From Variovorax sp. J22P240 (lineage in GTDB: Bacteria; Pseudomonadota; Gammaproteobacteria; Burkholderiales; Burkholderiaceae_C), in the NCBI RefSeq assembly GCF_030316855.1, contig NZ_JASZYR010000002.1:434001-498000 (forward strand): DNA of 64,000 bases. The letters are read 5' to 3'. Made by a program: the position numbers and the translations under genes. Within the stretch, counting starts at the first letter, position 1. Every line of letters starts with the position of its first letter. This document shows, in pieces, positions 54,301-63,701 of this stretch. Below the pieces are notes generated by a model. The model saw only the letters and a list, made by a program, of their open reading frames with translations. It had not been told where the DNA came from and did not search any database.

Positions 54301-54399
54301 TTCAAATCGATGCCTGCATTGGGCTGGGAAGAGATTTTCTTTCGAAGCCGAACGAAGCGCGATTGTTGTGCAGCGCACCATTCCGGCTTGGCGGCGCGC

Positions 54400-55680
54400 T
54401 CAAGACGACGCATCCTTGGGCAGGTACTCGGCCATGGCCAGCACCGATTCGGCGACATCGATCAGCCTTCGGTTCTGGTTCATGGCGGTCTGGCGCAGCA
54501 TCTTGTGCGCCTCCTGTTCGCTGATCCGGCGGTGCGCCATCAGGAGACCCTTGGCGCGCTCGACCAGCTTGCGCTCGTTGAGCGCCGCGCGCACGGTGTC
54601 GAGTTCGTCGCTCATCGCCTGAAGCCGGTGCGATTGCTCCTGGACCATGTCGAGAATCGATCGTTCAAGCTGTCGGCCGTACGGTGCGGGGTCCAGCGTT
54701 GCCGGCCCGTCGAAGTACGCGGCAGCCGTCGCATCGGGCTGGCCGCTGACCTTTGCCAGCAGTGCCTGGTGAGTCTGCAACTCCGCGCGGGCTTGCGTAG
54801 TCTTCTGCTGGCAGATCCGGTGGAGGTCGTCGGCAAGGCGTTCCTCGATGGATCGCATGGCATCGATTCGCCGCGTGCAGCAATCGAACCATGTCTGGCT
54901 CAAGTCGGTATCGAGCACCACGCCCGCCGGTGCCGCGCAGGCGATGCGGCGAAGCCGCTCCAGTTCGGCCATCTGCGTGGTGGGCAGGCTCGCACGCCAG
55001 ATATCGACGAGGTCCTGCGCCGAAAACTCGGTGAAGACCTGAAAGCACCGCTCCTGCGAATCGATGAGGTGCAGCCACTGTTGTTGCCGGTTGCTGTCGT
55101 TGCGGCCCGAGGCAAAGGCGGCGGCACCGCAGGCGCGTTCCTGCCCCGCGAACTCCTTGCCTTGCATGAAATTGAAGAGCGCCACGAGTGCGCGCGAGAC
55201 CTCCGGATCCGTCGCGCCGTCAGCCGCCTCGAACACGACGGCGAGCAAGCCCGCGATCAGCTTGACGAAGGCAGCGGTCGATTCGGCCGAGTCCACCTCC
55301 AGCGCACCGATGCGACGACGCAATTCCGGCAGCGCATCCAGCCCCGGCAGCACCCAGGCAATGCGGCTGAACAGCCGCGCACCGTTGCCGATGCGGGCAG
55401 TTTCCATCTCCAACTGCTCGAAACCGAGGCGCGCCGCTTCTTCCATTCGTAGGCACTCGGCGATCTGCTCGTCACGCTGCGCGCCGAAGCGCTGGCCTCG
55501 CGACGCCAGGAGCACGTTCGAAATTCCCCGCTCGCGCTGCAAGGCATGCACCAGCCGGCTGATCGTTCCGACCAGTTGACTGGTTCGGTCGAGCTGCTCC
55601 AACCCTTCGATCTCGCATCGAAGAGCGGCAACCAAAAAGCTCAAGCCAGATTTCATCGTCGTATTCGAGTCACTATCCAT
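54400..55680 (-). CDS. nasR: NasR-type nitrate/nitrite-responsive antiterminator (NIT-ANTAR)
   Basis: 426 aa. N-terminal NIT sensor (about 30-300), all-helical, with the hallmark [18 protein letters not shown] around residue 46, which in NasR carries nitrate-binding arginines. C-terminal ANTAR domain (about 355-420): [55 protein letters not shown]. On nitrate binding it should capture the P1-P2 leader RNA and prevent termination upstream of nrtABD, which is the next gene on the same strand. ATG at 55680 follows AGAGG closely; ATG 55656 is an alternative. Confidence 0.93.
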   Translation of the reverse strand: MDSDSNTTMKSGLSFLVAALRCEIEGLEQLDRTSQLVGTISRLVHALQRERGISNVLLASRGQRFGAQRDEQIAECLRMEEAARLGFEQLEMETARIGNGARLFSRIAWVLPGLDALPELRRRIGALEVDSAESTAAFVKLIAGLLAVVFEAADGATDPEVSRALVALFNFMQGKEFAGQERACGAAAFASGRNDSNRQQQWLHLIDSQERCFQVFTEFSAQDLVDIWRASLPTTQMAELERLRRIACAAPAGVVLDTDLSQTWFDCCTRRIDAMRSIEERLADDLHRICQQKTTQARAELQTHQALLAKVSGQPDATAAAYFDGPATLDPAPYGRQLERSILDMVQEQSHRLQAMSDELDTVRAALNERKLVERAKGLLMAHRRISEQEAHKMLRQTAMNQNRRLIDVAESVLAMAEYLPKDASS

Positions 55681-55749
55681 ATACCTCTGGGGCTGAGCCT
55701 ATCCAGCAACATCCGTGCCCCGAAAGCGGGCGCAACCTACACTTGCTGG

Positions 55750-56799
55750 ATGTTTGTACTGGGAATCGAATCGTCTTGCGACGAAACCGGGGTTGCCCTC
55801 GTCGAGGCCGGGGAGAGTGGTTTGCCACGCCTGGCCGCGCACGCGCTGCACAGCCAGATCGCCATGCACCAGGCCTATGGCGGCGTCGTCCCCGAGCTGG
55901 CGAGCCGCGATCACATCCGCCGTGTTCTTCCGTTGGCGCAGGCCGTGTTCGCCGAAGCCGGGCGGAAGCTCGCGGATGTGGACGTCGTGGCGTACACGCG
56001 CGGGCCGGGCCTGGCGGGTGCCTTGCTGGTCGGCGCCGGTGTGGCTTGCGCGCTGGGAGCGGCGCTCGGCAAGCCCGTGCTCGGCGTGCACCACCTGGAG
56101 GGCCATCTGCTGTCGCCCTTCCTGAGCGCGGACGCGCCGGAATTTCCCTTCGTGGCCTTGCTGGTGTCAGGCGGACATACGCAACTGATGCGCGTCGACG
56201 GCGTCGGGCGCTACGAGCTACTGGGCGAAACCATCGATGACGCCGCCGGCGAAGCCTTCGACAAGAGCGCCAAGCTGATGGGCCTGCCTTATCCGGGCGG
56301 TCCCTGGCTTGCCAAGCTGGCGGAAGGCGGCGACGCGGCGGCGTTCAAATTGCCGCGCCCCCTGCTGCACAGCGGCGACCTCGACTTCTCGTTTGCCGGC
56401 CTCAAGACGGCAGTGCTCACCCAGGCCAAGAAACTGGGCAGCGAGCTGGAGGCGCGCAAGGCTGATCTCGCCGCATCGACCCAGGCTGCGATCGTGGAAG
56501 TGCTGCTGAAGAAATCGCTGGGCGCCATCGAACAGACAGGCCTGAATCGGCTGGTGGTCGCCGGCGGCGTAGGCGCCAATCGGGCGTTGCGCGAGCAACT
56601 GAACGCGGCATGCGCGAAACGCGGGGTTCGCGTGCACTATCCGGAGCTGCACCTGTGCACCGACAACGGCGCCATGATCGCCATGGCTGCCGCGATGCGT
56701 CTTCAGGCCGGCATGCAGTCGCCGACCGAGCGCTACGCCTTCGACGTCAAGCCGCGATGGCCGCTGGCGTCGTTGACCGAGGCGTCACCGCTCGCCTAG
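55750..56799 (+). CDS. tsaD: tRNA N6-adenosine threonylcarbamoyltransferase
   Basis: 349 aa ASKHA protein: [18 protein letters not shown] start, [30 protein letters not shown] with metal His 115 and 119, [64 protein letters not shown]. Forms the t6A37 modification with TsaB/E. ATG 55750, divergent from nasR. The 3' end overlaps the convergent hydrolase gene by 53 bases. Confidence 0.98.
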   Translation: MFVLGIESSCDETGVALVEAGESGLPRLAAHALHSQIAMHQAYGGVVPELASRDHIRRVLPLAQAVFAEAGRKLADVDVVAYTRGPGLAGALLVGAGVACALGAALGKPVLGVHHLEGHLLSPFLSADAPEFPFVALLVSGGHTQLMRVDGVGRYELLGETIDDAAGEAFDKSAKLMGLPYPGGPWLAKLAEGGDAAAFKLPRPLLHSGDLDFSFAGLKTAVLTQAKKLGSELEARKADLAASTQAAIVEVLLKKSLGAIEQTGLNRLVVAGGVGANRALREQLNAACAKRGVRVHYPELHLCTDNGAMIAMAAAMRLQAGMQSPTERYAFDVKPRWPLASLTEASPLA

Positions 56800-57484
56800 A
56801 GCCCTTCATGGTGCGCGATGGAAGCGGGAGCACATCGAGCACCTTGCGCCAGAGTTGCGACCATTGGGGCCAATCGTGCCCGCCTTCCGTGGTGAACACG
56901 CGGCCGTCCGGCAGCGCATCCGCCAGCAGTTGATGGTTGGCCGCGAAACGGTCGCTGAGCCCGAATCCCAAATACAGCGGCGGCAGGTTCTCCGCACGCT
57001 TCGGCGACGAATATTGCTGGAGCCAGGGCCAGAGCTTGCGATCGACTTCCTCGTCGGGCGGCGGTCCTTCGGGCGCCTTCCAGGCACGCAGGCCACCGGC
57101 CTTGTGGATTTCCGCGGCGATGGGGCGGCGCCCGAGATAGGGCGCCAGCGCCACGATGCCGTCGACGGCGCCTGGCTTTGCCAGTTCGTGGATCAGCGCG
57201 CCGAAGCCGCCGATGGAAATGCCGACCAGCCAGATCGACTTGTAGCCCAGGGAGCGCTGCGGCTGGATGACGTCGTCGTGCAGCCGCTCGATGAAGGTCT
57301 GGTCGTAGAAGTACGACACATCGGCATCGACGAGCAGGGCGTCCGCGGCCAGCTCGCGCTCCCTCACGGCATGGACGAAACCTTCGCGCTCGAATTCTTC
57401 AGGCTTGAGGAAGGCCCCCGGGAGGAACACCAACAGGGTGTCCGAACGGGCGTCGTCGTCTGCAAGCTTCAAGTGCGTTTTCAT
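56747..57484 (-). CDS. Alpha/beta hydrolase
   Basis: 245 aa. [20 protein letters not shown] opening, nucleophile elbow [15 protein letters not shown] (GxSxG), acid in the GFGLSDRF segment, catalytic His in [10 protein letters not shown]. No signal peptide. Substrate unknown. The last 17 codons (Arg/Ser/Thr/Pro-rich) lie opposite the end of tsaD and are probably the less conserved tail. Confidence 0.85.
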   Translation of the reverse strand: MKTHLKLADDDARSDTLLVFLPGAFLKPEEFEREGFVHAVRERELAADALLVDADVSYFYDQTFIERLHDDVIQPQRSLGYKSIWLVGISIGGFGALIHELAKPGAVDGIVALAPYLGRRPIAAEIHKAGGLRAWKAPEGPPPDEEVDRKLWPWLQQYSSPKRAENLPPLYLGFGLSDRFAANHQLLADALPDGRVFTTEGGHDWPQWSQLWRKVLDVLPLPSRTMKGSRRAVTPRSTTPAAIAA

Positions 57485-57609
57485 GGTGCTTCGTCGGGGC
57501 GCCTCGCGTCTGCTGCCACCGCAGTCCCGTTCGCTTCCAGCGCAAATTAAGAGGAAGGCATTGAAAAAATCGTCACAGAACGTGACGAAATACGCACCGA
57601 TTGTGAGTC

Positions 57610-57648
57610 AAAAACGCATCGGGCCGGCAACTGAAAGTTACCGGCCCG
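57610..57648. terminator. Bidirectional-type terminator between hsp20 and the hydrolase
   Basis: CGGGCCGGCAACT, loop GAA, AGTTACCGGCCCG: a 13-bp stem with one mismatch-free core. The minus strand continues ATGCGTTTTTG, the plus strand TGTATTGCCTTTTTT. It ends the hsp20 transcript. Confidence 0.75.
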
Positions 57649-57683
57649 TGTATTGCCTTTTTTGAGTTCGAAGCGACAGGTTG

Positions 57684-58055
57684 TCAGTTGATGGCGAGCT
57701 GAGCGACATTGCTGACCGGAACCAGCTTGCCCAGCTTGAGCGTCAGCACGCCGTTTTCGAGCTTGGCTTGGCTCGCGGCCACGTCGATGTCCTGTGGCAG
57801 TTCGTACGCGGCCTTGAGCTGGCGCTTGGCCTCCGCCTTGCTCTCGATGCGAACCACGGCGCCTTCGATGCCGATCGTGAGGTCATCACGCGACAGGCCG
57901 GGCACGTCCAGCGTCAAGGTCCAGGTCTTGTCGTCCTGTTCGACATTGAGCGAGCGTTGCGCTCCGGAGAATGCCTCGTTGACGAAGCGCTCCAGGCTCC
58001 GGTCGTACGAACGCGGAACGAAGCGGGCGGTGCGAACGGCGGGTGCGAAAAACAT
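57684..58055 (-). CDS. Hsp20/alpha-crystallin small heat-shock protein
   Basis: 123 aa. Alpha-crystallin domain about 35-120: LNVEQDDKTWTLTLDVPGLSRDDLTIGIEGAVVRIESKAEAKRQLKAAYELPQDIDVAASQAKLENGVLTLKLGKL, with the conserved GVL/LTLKL ending but no I-x-I/V tail after it. ATP-independent holdase. ATG 58055 is 8 bases after AGGAG; ATG codons further upstream have no ribosome site. CCCCATTC about 35 bases upstream looks like a heat-shock -10 but no matching -35 was seen. Confidence 0.93.
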   Translation of the reverse strand: MFFAPAVRTARFVPRSYDRSLERFVNEAFSGAQRSLNVEQDDKTWTLTLDVPGLSRDDLTIGIEGAVVRIESKAEAKRQLKAAYELPQDIDVAASQAKLENGVLTLKLGKLVPVSNVAQLAIN

Positions 58056-58180
58056 GGTGAGAACTCCTGAGCGATGAGAATGGGGACAAGAAATGTGTGT
58101 CCCGTACACTGCGCGGCGGTTTCAACAAGACAAGTGCCGCATGCCCCTCAACTAGGAGCGGCCCCAGGGACTTTCAAGCA

Positions 58181-59461
58181 ATGAATGCAAGCTTTATTTG
58201 CCGTCGCGCCGCCTTGAAATTCGGCGCCTCGGCACTATGCGCATCGGTGTTGGGCCTGGCGCATGCGCAGCCCGCGCCTCCCATCCGTATCGCGCTCATC
58301 GAGAGCATGAGCGGCCCCTTCGCCAACACCGGCGAGGCGGTGTTCCGCAATCTGCTGTGGGCGGTGGAGCGCGTCAATGCGCGCGGTGGGGTCAAGCTGC
58401 CGGGCGGCGCTCGCTTTCTGCAGCTGGACCGCTACGACAGCAAGGGGCAGAACGAGGAGGCGCTGTCCGCCTTGCGCGCCGCGATGGACGACGGCGCGCG
58501 CATCGTGCTGCAGGGCAACTCGTCGGCCACGGCGGCCGCGCTGATCGATGCGATCGAGAAGAACAACGAGCGCGATCCGGCCCGGCGGGTGCTCTTCCTC
58601 AACTACTCGGCGGTCGATCCGGCGCTCACCAACGAGCGCTGCAGCTTCTGGCACTTCCGCTTCGATGCGCACGCCGACATGCGCGTCACCGCGCTGATGG
58701 ATGTCCTGAAGGACGACAAGGCGCTCCAACGCGTCTACCTGTTCGGCCAGGACTACAGCTTCGGACAGGCGGTGTTGCGTGAGTCCAGACGGCAGCTCGG
58801 CGTGCTGCGCCCGGACGTGAAGATCGTGGGCGACGAGTTGCACCCGATGGGGCGGGTCAAGGACTTCGCTCCCTATGCGAGCAAGATCCTTGCGAGTGGC
58901 GCGCAGGCGGTCATCACCGGCAACTGGGGCAACGATCTCACCTTGCTCGTGAAGGCGGCGCGCGAAGCCGGTTTCAACGGCACCTTCTACACCTTCTACG
59001 GCAACGCCCTCGGTGCGCCGGCGGCCATCGGCGACGCCGGCATCGGGCGCGTGATCGCGGTGGCCGACTGGCTGCCGAACGTGCAGACGCCGCAGTCCGA
59101 GGCCTTCTACCGGTCTTTCCGCGAGCGCTTTCCGAAAGCCGCCGACGACTACGTCCACATGCGCATGCAACTGATGATCGAGGCGCTGGCGCAGGCGATC
59201 GAGCGCGCGGGGAGCGTTGATACCGTGGCCGTGGCGCGCTCGCTCGAGAAGGCCAATGTCACGCTGTCGGGTCAGAGCGGCCACATGCGCGCTGCTGACC
59301 ATCAGTTCCAGCAGAGCCTCGTCGTCGGCGTCATGGACAAGCAGGGCGCGCCCGGCGTGAAGTTCGACGTCGAAGGCTCCGGCTACGGCTTCCGTGTCGT
59401 GAAGACGATCCCGGCCAGCCGCGCCGAAATGCCCACCAGCTGCCAGATGCAGCGCCCCTGA
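58181..59461 (+). CDS. Branched-chain amino-acid type ABC substrate-binding protein (LivJ-like)
   Basis: 426 aa type-1 periplasmic-binding fold. Signal MNASFICRRAALKFGASALCASVLGLAHAQ, then IRIALIESMSGPFANTGEAVFRNLLWAVERVNARGGVKLPGGARFLQLDRYDSKGQNEEALSALRAAMDDGARIVLQGNSSATAAALIDAIEK. Ligand unknown; related receptors bind amino acids, amides or aromatic acids. No permease or ATPase genes adjacent. 19 bases before the aminotransferase gene, so a linked amino-acid use is plausible. Confidence 0.88.
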   Translation: MNASFICRRAALKFGASALCASVLGLAHAQPAPPIRIALIESMSGPFANTGEAVFRNLLWAVERVNARGGVKLPGGARFLQLDRYDSKGQNEEALSALRAAMDDGARIVLQGNSSATAAALIDAIEKNNERDPARRVLFLNYSAVDPALTNERCSFWHFRFDAHADMRVTALMDVLKDDKALQRVYLFGQDYSFGQAVLRESRRQLGVLRPDVKIVGDELHPMGRVKDFAPYASKILASGAQAVITGNWGNDLTLLVKAAREAGFNGTFYTFYGNALGAPAAIGDAGIGRVIAVADWLPNVQTPQSEAFYRSFRERFPKAADDYVHMRMQLMIEALAQAIERAGSVDTVAVARSLEKANVTLSGQSGHMRAADHQFQQSLVVGVMDKQGAPGVKFDVEGSGYGFRVVKTIPASRAEMPTSCQMQRP

Positions 59462-59480
59462 ATCCCCAAGGAAAAATCCG

Positions 59481-60647
59481 ATGCGCGAAGCCATCCACAA
59501 CCTCGAAGCCTCCAAGATCCGTGAAGTCGCCAACGCCGGCCTGGGCCGCAGCGACGTGCTGGCCTTCTGGTTCGGCGAGAGCGACGAAGTCACGCCCGAG
59601 GTCATCCGCCAGGCGGCCATCGAGTCGCTGCAGCGTGGCGAAACCTTCTATGCGCACAACCTGGGTCTGCCCGAACTGCGCGAGGCCGTCGCTGGATACA
59701 TGAGCGGCCTGCACCCGAAGATCGAGTCGTCGCGCATTGCGATCACCTCCGGCGGCGTCAGCGCGCTGATGCTGGCCGTGCAGGCGCTCGTCGATGCGGG
59801 TGACGAGGTCGTCGCCATCACCCCGGTATGGCCCAACCTCACCGCGCAACCGGCAATCCTCGGCGCAAGGGTGCGCTGCGTGCCCCTGGTGCCCACGGGA
59901 GGGCAGTGGACCCTCGACCTCGCAGCGCTGCGCGCCGCAGTGACGCCATCGACCAAGCTGCTCATCGTCAACGCGCCGAACAATCCGACCGGCTGGACGC
60001 TGACGCGGGCCGAGCAGCAGGCGATCCTCGACCATTGCCGCGCCACCGGCACCTGGATCCTCGCCGACGAGGTCTACGAGCGCCTGTATTACGAACCGAC
60101 GCCCAACCGCTGCGCGCCCAGCTTCCTCGACGTCGCGTCGCCCGACGACCGCTTGGTGGTCGCCCACAGTTTCTCCAAAAGCTTCCTGATGACGGGTTGG
60201 CGACTCGGCTGGCTGGTTGTGCCCCCCGCGCTGATGGACGGTATGGGCAAGCTGATCGAGTTCAACACCTCGTGCGCCAGCGTCTTCACCCAGCGCGCCG
60301 GCGTCGCCGCACTGGGCCACACCGAGGAAATCACCCCCAAGATCGTCGCGCACCTGAAATCCTGCCGCGACACCCTGGTCCCCTTGCTGTCGGACATTCC
60401 CGGCGTCGAGGTGGCTCCCGCGCGCGGCGGCATGTACGCCTTCTTCAAGCTCGACGGATTTGACGATTCCCTGGAAGTCGCCAAGCGCCTGGTGGCCGAA
60501 GCCGGCCTGGGTTTGGCCCCCGGCAACGCCTTCGCGCCCGAGGCGCAAGGCTGGCTCCGCTGGTGCTTCGCATCCAAGGACAAGCAACGCCTGGTGGAGG
60601 GCGTCAACCGCCTGAAGCGCTGGCTGGCCGCGCAGCCAAACGCGTGA
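59481..60647 (+). CDS. Class I/II pyridoxal-phosphate aminotransferase
   Basis: 388 aa fold-type I enzyme. PLP contacts: ITSGGVSALMLAVQAL, VNAPNNPTGWTL (Asn), LADEVYERLYY (Asp, Tyr), SFSKSFLMTGWRLGW (Schiff-base Lys, Arg), CFASKDK (C-terminal Arg region RWCFAS). Transfers amino groups between an amino acid and a 2-oxo acid; specificity not assignable. Its stop lies inside the first bases of repeat copy D. Confidence 0.93.
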   Translation: MREAIHNLEASKIREVANAGLGRSDVLAFWFGESDEVTPEVIRQAAIESLQRGETFYAHNLGLPELREAVAGYMSGLHPKIESSRIAITSGGVSALMLAVQALVDAGDEVVAITPVWPNLTAQPAILGARVRCVPLVPTGGQWTLDLAALRAAVTPSTKLLIVNAPNNPTGWTLTRAEQQAILDHCRATGTWILADEVYERLYYEPTPNRCAPSFLDVASPDDRLVVAHSFSKSFLMTGWRLGWLVVPPALMDGMGKLIEFNTSCASVFTQRAGVAALGHTEEITPKIVAHLKSCRDTLVPLLSDIPGVEVAPARGGMYAFFKLDGFDDSLEVAKRLVAEAGLGLAPGNAFAPEAQGWLRWCFASKDKQRLVEGVNRLKRWLAAQPNA

Positions 60648-60741
60648 AACACCGCGGATCCGGCTCCGCCGGTCCGCAGGGTGTTGCCCCCGGCAGGGGG
60701 TAGGCGAAGCGACACGAAGTGCGCGCAGCCTGGGGGCGAGC
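60644..60741 (+). repeat. Dispersed ~95-bp repeat, copy D
   Basis: GTGAAACACCGCGGATCCGGC, GCCGGTCCGCAGGGTGTTG, CCCCCGGCAGGGGG, GTAGGCGAAGCGACACGAAGTGCGCG and GCCTGGGGGCGAGC match copy A over most of the length. Contains the aminotransferase stop codon and ends one base before the rpsO TATAAT. Confidence 0.85.
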
Positions 60742-60747
60742 TATAAT
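60742..60747 (+). promoter_or_regulatory. -10 box of rpsO next to the repeat
   Basis: Perfect TATAAT. The -35 region lies inside repeat copy D and is poor (near CGAAGTG). Leader of about 80 bases to the rpsO start. Confidence 0.5.
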
Positions 60748-60834
60748 CCCAAAGCTTTGCATGCCGCAAGGCGCACGGTGTGCGCAGTTCCAGCACACAC
60801 CGCAAGTCAAACATCCCGGAACTAGGAAAATCAA

Positions 60835-61101
60835 ATGATCGCAGCCTCTATCAAGGCCGAAGTTGTCAAGGACAACGCCCGCGCCGCCAACGATACCGGC
60901 AGTCCCGAAGTGCAAGTCGCACTACTGACCGCCCGCATCAACGAACTCACCCCGCACTTCAAGACGCACGCCAAGGACCACCACGGTCGTCGCGGCCTGC
61001 TGCGCATGGTGAGCCGCCGCCGCAAGCTGCTGGACTACCTCAAGTCCAAGGACGCCGACCGCTACACCGCGCTGATCGCCAAGCTGGGTCTGCGCAAGTA
61101 A
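60835..61101 (+). CDS. rpsO: 30S ribosomal protein uS15
   Basis: 88 aa: [88 protein letters not shown] shows all uS15 blocks ([21 protein letters not shown]-type). Binds 16S rRNA helix h22 early in 30S assembly. rpsO-pnp order is conserved. No further gene is in the 206-base gap before pnp. Confidence 0.98.
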   Translation: MIAASIKAEVVKDNARAANDTGSPEVQVALLTARINELTPHFKTHAKDHHGRRGLLRMVSRRRKLLDYLKSKDADRYTALIAKLGLRK

Positions 61102-61118
61102 GCCGAATCGCATGCAAG

Positions 61119-61154
61119 AACGCCTGGGTTAGTCCGCTAGCTCAGGCGTTTTTT
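61119..61154 (+). terminator. Intrinsic terminator of rpsO
   Basis: AACGCCTG, 16-base loop, CAGGCGTT running into TTTT. 17 bases past the rpsO stop; some read-through into pnp would be expected. Confidence 0.85.
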
Positions 61155-61186
61155 ACTTCGGAGCCGCCAACAGAGCGAAGCTGTGT

Positions 61187-61261
61187 CATTCCAACGAGGT
61201 TCCCGGCGAGCTTCTCTGGAATGGCATCGTGTTCTGGAAAGCGCTCCGGCCCCGCGGGGCC
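61187..61261 (+). promoter_or_regulatory. Hairpins in the pnp leader
   Basis: CATTCCA (61187) pairs with TGGAATG (61217), and GGCCCC-GC-GGGGCC (61248-61261) forms a second stem, both between the rpsO terminator and pnp. Enteric pnp leaders carry an RNase III stem used for autoregulation (known); whether these serve the same end is inference. Confidence 0.4.
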
Positions 61262-61307
61262 TGTGACTATCACGGGTCGAGCCGCTATCAAAAAACAGGA
61301 GCTGAAC

Positions 61308-63617
61308 ATGAGCCTCTTCAACAAAGTCACCAAGTCCTTTCAGTGGGGCGACAAGACTGTCGTCCTGGAAACCGGCGAAATCGCGCGCCAGGCCAGCGGC
61401 GCCGTCAAGGTGGACATCGAGGGCACCGTGGTCCTGGCGACCGTAGTCGCTTCCAAATCCGCCAAGCCCGGCCAGGACTTCTTCCCCCTGACCGTTGACT
61501 ACATCGAGAAGACCTACGCCGCAGGCAAGATCCCCGGCAGCTTCTTCAAGCGCGAAGCCAAGCCCAGCGAACACGAAACCCTGACCAGCCGCCTGATCGA
61601 CCGCCCGATCCGCCCGCTGTTCCCCGAAGGCTTCCTGAACGAAGTGCACGTGGTCATCCACACCCTGTCGCTCAACCCCGAAGTCGATGCCGACATCGCC
61701 GCGATGATCGGCACGAGCGCCGCGCTGTCGATCTCCGGCATTCCGTTCAGTGGCCCGATCGGCGCCGCCCGCGTGGGCTACATCAACGGCCAGTACGTGC
61801 TGAACCCGGGTCAGACCGCGCGCAAGGATTCGCAGATGGATCTGGTCGTGGCCGGCACCGAAGCCGCCGTGCTGATGGTCGAGTCCGAAGCCCTGCAACT
61901 GAGCGAAGAAATCATGCTCGGCGGCGTGGTGTTCGGCCATGAGCAAGCCGCCATCGCGATCAACGCGATCCATGAACTCGTCCGCGACGCCGGCAAGCCG
62001 GTGTGGGACTGGCAGCCGCCGGCCGAAGACGAAGCCTTCGTCGCCAAGGTCAAGGGCCTGGCAGAGGAAAAGCTGCGCGCCGTCTACCAGATCCGCAGCA
62101 AGCAAGCGCGCACGCAGGCCCTGCGCGAAGCCAACGCCAGCGTGATGAACGCGCTGAAGGAAAGCGGCGAGCCCTTCGACGCAGGCAAGGTCAACGACCT
62201 GCTTTTTTCGATCGAATCGAAGATCGTTCGCAGCCAGATCCTGTCGGGCGAGCCCCGCATCGACGGCCGCGACACGCGCACCGTGCGCCCGATCGAAATC
62301 CGCAACGGCGTGCTGCCGCGCACCCACGGTTCGGCCCTGTTCACGCGCGGTGAAACCCAGGCGCTGGTCGTGACCACCCTCGGCACCGAACGCGATGCGC
62401 AGCGCATCGACGCGCTGGCCGGCGAATACGAAGACCGTTTCCTGTTCCACTACAACATGCCTCCCTTCGCCACCGGCGAAGTCGGCCGCATGGGCTCCAC
62501 CAAGCGCCGCGAAGTCGGTCACGGCCGCCTCGCCAAGCGCGCGCTCGTCGCTTGCCTGCCGAGCAAGGAAGAATTCCCGTACACGATTCGCGTCGTGTCG
62601 GAAATCACCGAGTCGAACGGCTCCTCGTCGATGGCTTCGGTCTGCGGCGGCTGCCTCTCGATGATGGACGCCGGCGTGCCGATGAAGGCCCACGTGGCCG
62701 GTATCGCCATGGGCCTGATCAAGGAAGACAACCGCTTCGCGGTGCTGACCGACATCCTGGGCGACGAAGATCACCTCGGTGACATGGACTTCAAGGTGGC
62801 CGGCACGACCAACGGCATTACGGCGTTGCAGATGGACATCAAGATCCAGGGCATCACCAAGGAAATCATGCAGGTCGCTCTGGCGCAGGCCAAGGAAGCC
62901 CGCATGCACATCCTCGGCAAGATGCAGGAAGCCATGGGCGAGGCCAAGGCCGAAGTCTCGAGCTTCGCGCCGCGCCTGTTCACGATGAAGATCAACCCCG
63001 AGAAGATCCGCGACGTGATCGGCAAGGGCGGCTCCGTGATCCGCGCGCTGACCGAAGAGACTGGCACGCAGATCAACATCGACGAAGACGGCACCATCAC
63101 CATCGCCTCGACCGACCCGGAAAAGGCTGAAGCGGCCAAGAAGCGCATCGAGCAGATCACCGCGGAAGTGGAAATCGGCAAGGTCTACGAAGGCCCGGTC
63201 ACCAAGATTCTCGATTTCGGCGCGCTCATCAACCTGCTGCCCGGCAAGGACGGCCTGCTGCACATCAGCCAGATTGCGCACGAGCGCGTCGAGAAGGTGA
63301 CCGACTACCTGAGCGAAGGCCAGATCGTGAAGGTCAAGGTGCTCGAGACCGACGAAAAGGGTCGCGTCAAGCTGTCCATGAAGGCCCTGGCCGAGCGTCC
63401 GGCCGGCATGGAGTTCAACGAGCGTCCTCCGCGCGAAGACCGTGGCGATCGTGGCGATCGCCGTGAGCGCTCGGACCGTGGTGACCGTGGCGATCGTCCG
63501 CCGCGCACCGAACGTGCACCGCGCTTCGAGAACAACGAACGTGGCGGCGAGCAGGGCGAGCAAGTGGTCGAGCAATTGCCGCTGCAAGAGGCGAACCGCG
63601 GCGACCATCAGGCCTGA
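61308..63617 (+). CDS. pnp: Polyribonucleotide nucleotidyltransferase (PNPase)
   Basis: 769 aa. Two RNase PH domains joined by the helical linker, catalytic Asp region in the second ([34 protein letters not shown]), KH domain ([22 protein letters not shown], about 560-620) and S1 domain ([32 protein letters not shown], about 625-695). The C-terminal 70 residues carry [12 protein letters not shown] repeats, likely disordered and RNA-binding. Phosphorolytic 3'-5' exonuclease of the degradosome. AGGAG eight bases before ATG 61308. Confidence 0.98.
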   Translation: MSLFNKVTKSFQWGDKTVVLETGEIARQASGAVKVDIEGTVVLATVVASKSAKPGQDFFPLTVDYIEKTYAAGKIPGSFFKREAKPSEHETLTSRLIDRPIRPLFPEGFLNEVHVVIHTLSLNPEVDADIAAMIGTSAALSISGIPFSGPIGAARVGYINGQYVLNPGQTARKDSQMDLVVAGTEAAVLMVESEALQLSEEIMLGGVVFGHEQAAIAINAIHELVRDAGKPVWDWQPPAEDEAFVAKVKGLAEEKLRAVYQIRSKQARTQALREANASVMNALKESGEPFDAGKVNDLLFSIESKIVRSQILSGEPRIDGRDTRTVRPIEIRNGVLPRTHGSALFTRGETQALVVTTLGTERDAQRIDALAGEYEDRFLFHYNMPPFATGEVGRMGSTKRREVGHGRLAKRALVACLPSKEEFPYTIRVVSEITESNGSSSMASVCGGCLSMMDAGVPMKAHVAGIAMGLIKEDNRFAVLTDILGDEDHLGDMDFKVAGTTNGITALQMDIKIQGITKEIMQVALAQAKEARMHILGKMQEAMGEAKAEVSSFAPRLFTMKINPEKIRDVIGKGGSVIRALTEETGTQINIDEDGTITIASTDPEKAEAAKKRIEQITAEVEIGKVYEGPVTKILDFGALINLLPGKDGLLHISQIAHERVEKVTDYLSEGQIVKVKVLETDEKGRVKLSMKALAERPAGMEFNERPPREDRGDRGDRRERSDRGDRGDRPPRTERAPRFENNERGGEQGEQVVEQLPLQEANRGDHQA

Positions 63618-63660
63618 AGAGGAGCGGTGGCGGAGACGTCGCCGCACTTGTGGATCGAGC

Positions 63661-63685
63661 AATGCCCGCCTGACTGCGGGCATTG
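63661..63685 (+). terminator. Hairpin after pnp
   Basis: AATGCCCGC, short loop, GCGGGCATT (9-bp perfect stem) without a T-run, about 45 bases past the pnp stop. Possible mRNA 3'-end stabiliser. Confidence 0.45.
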
Positions 63686-63701
63686 CAGCCTAGAGAAGAC
63701 C

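Larger units (their letters stand above)
54068..54399 (-). other. nrtA regulatory leader and upstream region, no protein gene
   Basis: 332 bases between nrtA and nasR. From the nasR side: about 100 bases without clear boxes, a palindrome GCTATG-AAAAA-CATAGC (54284-54300), the sigma-54 promoter, hairpins P1 and P2, the terminator, and the nrtA ribosome site. Enhancer-like NtrC boxes were looked for and none was convincing. Confidence 0.7.

Noticed and set aside
58056..58140. Heat-shock promoter for hsp20
   Set aside because: CCCCATTC resembles a sigma-32 -10, but no CTTGAAA-like -35 lies at the proper distance.
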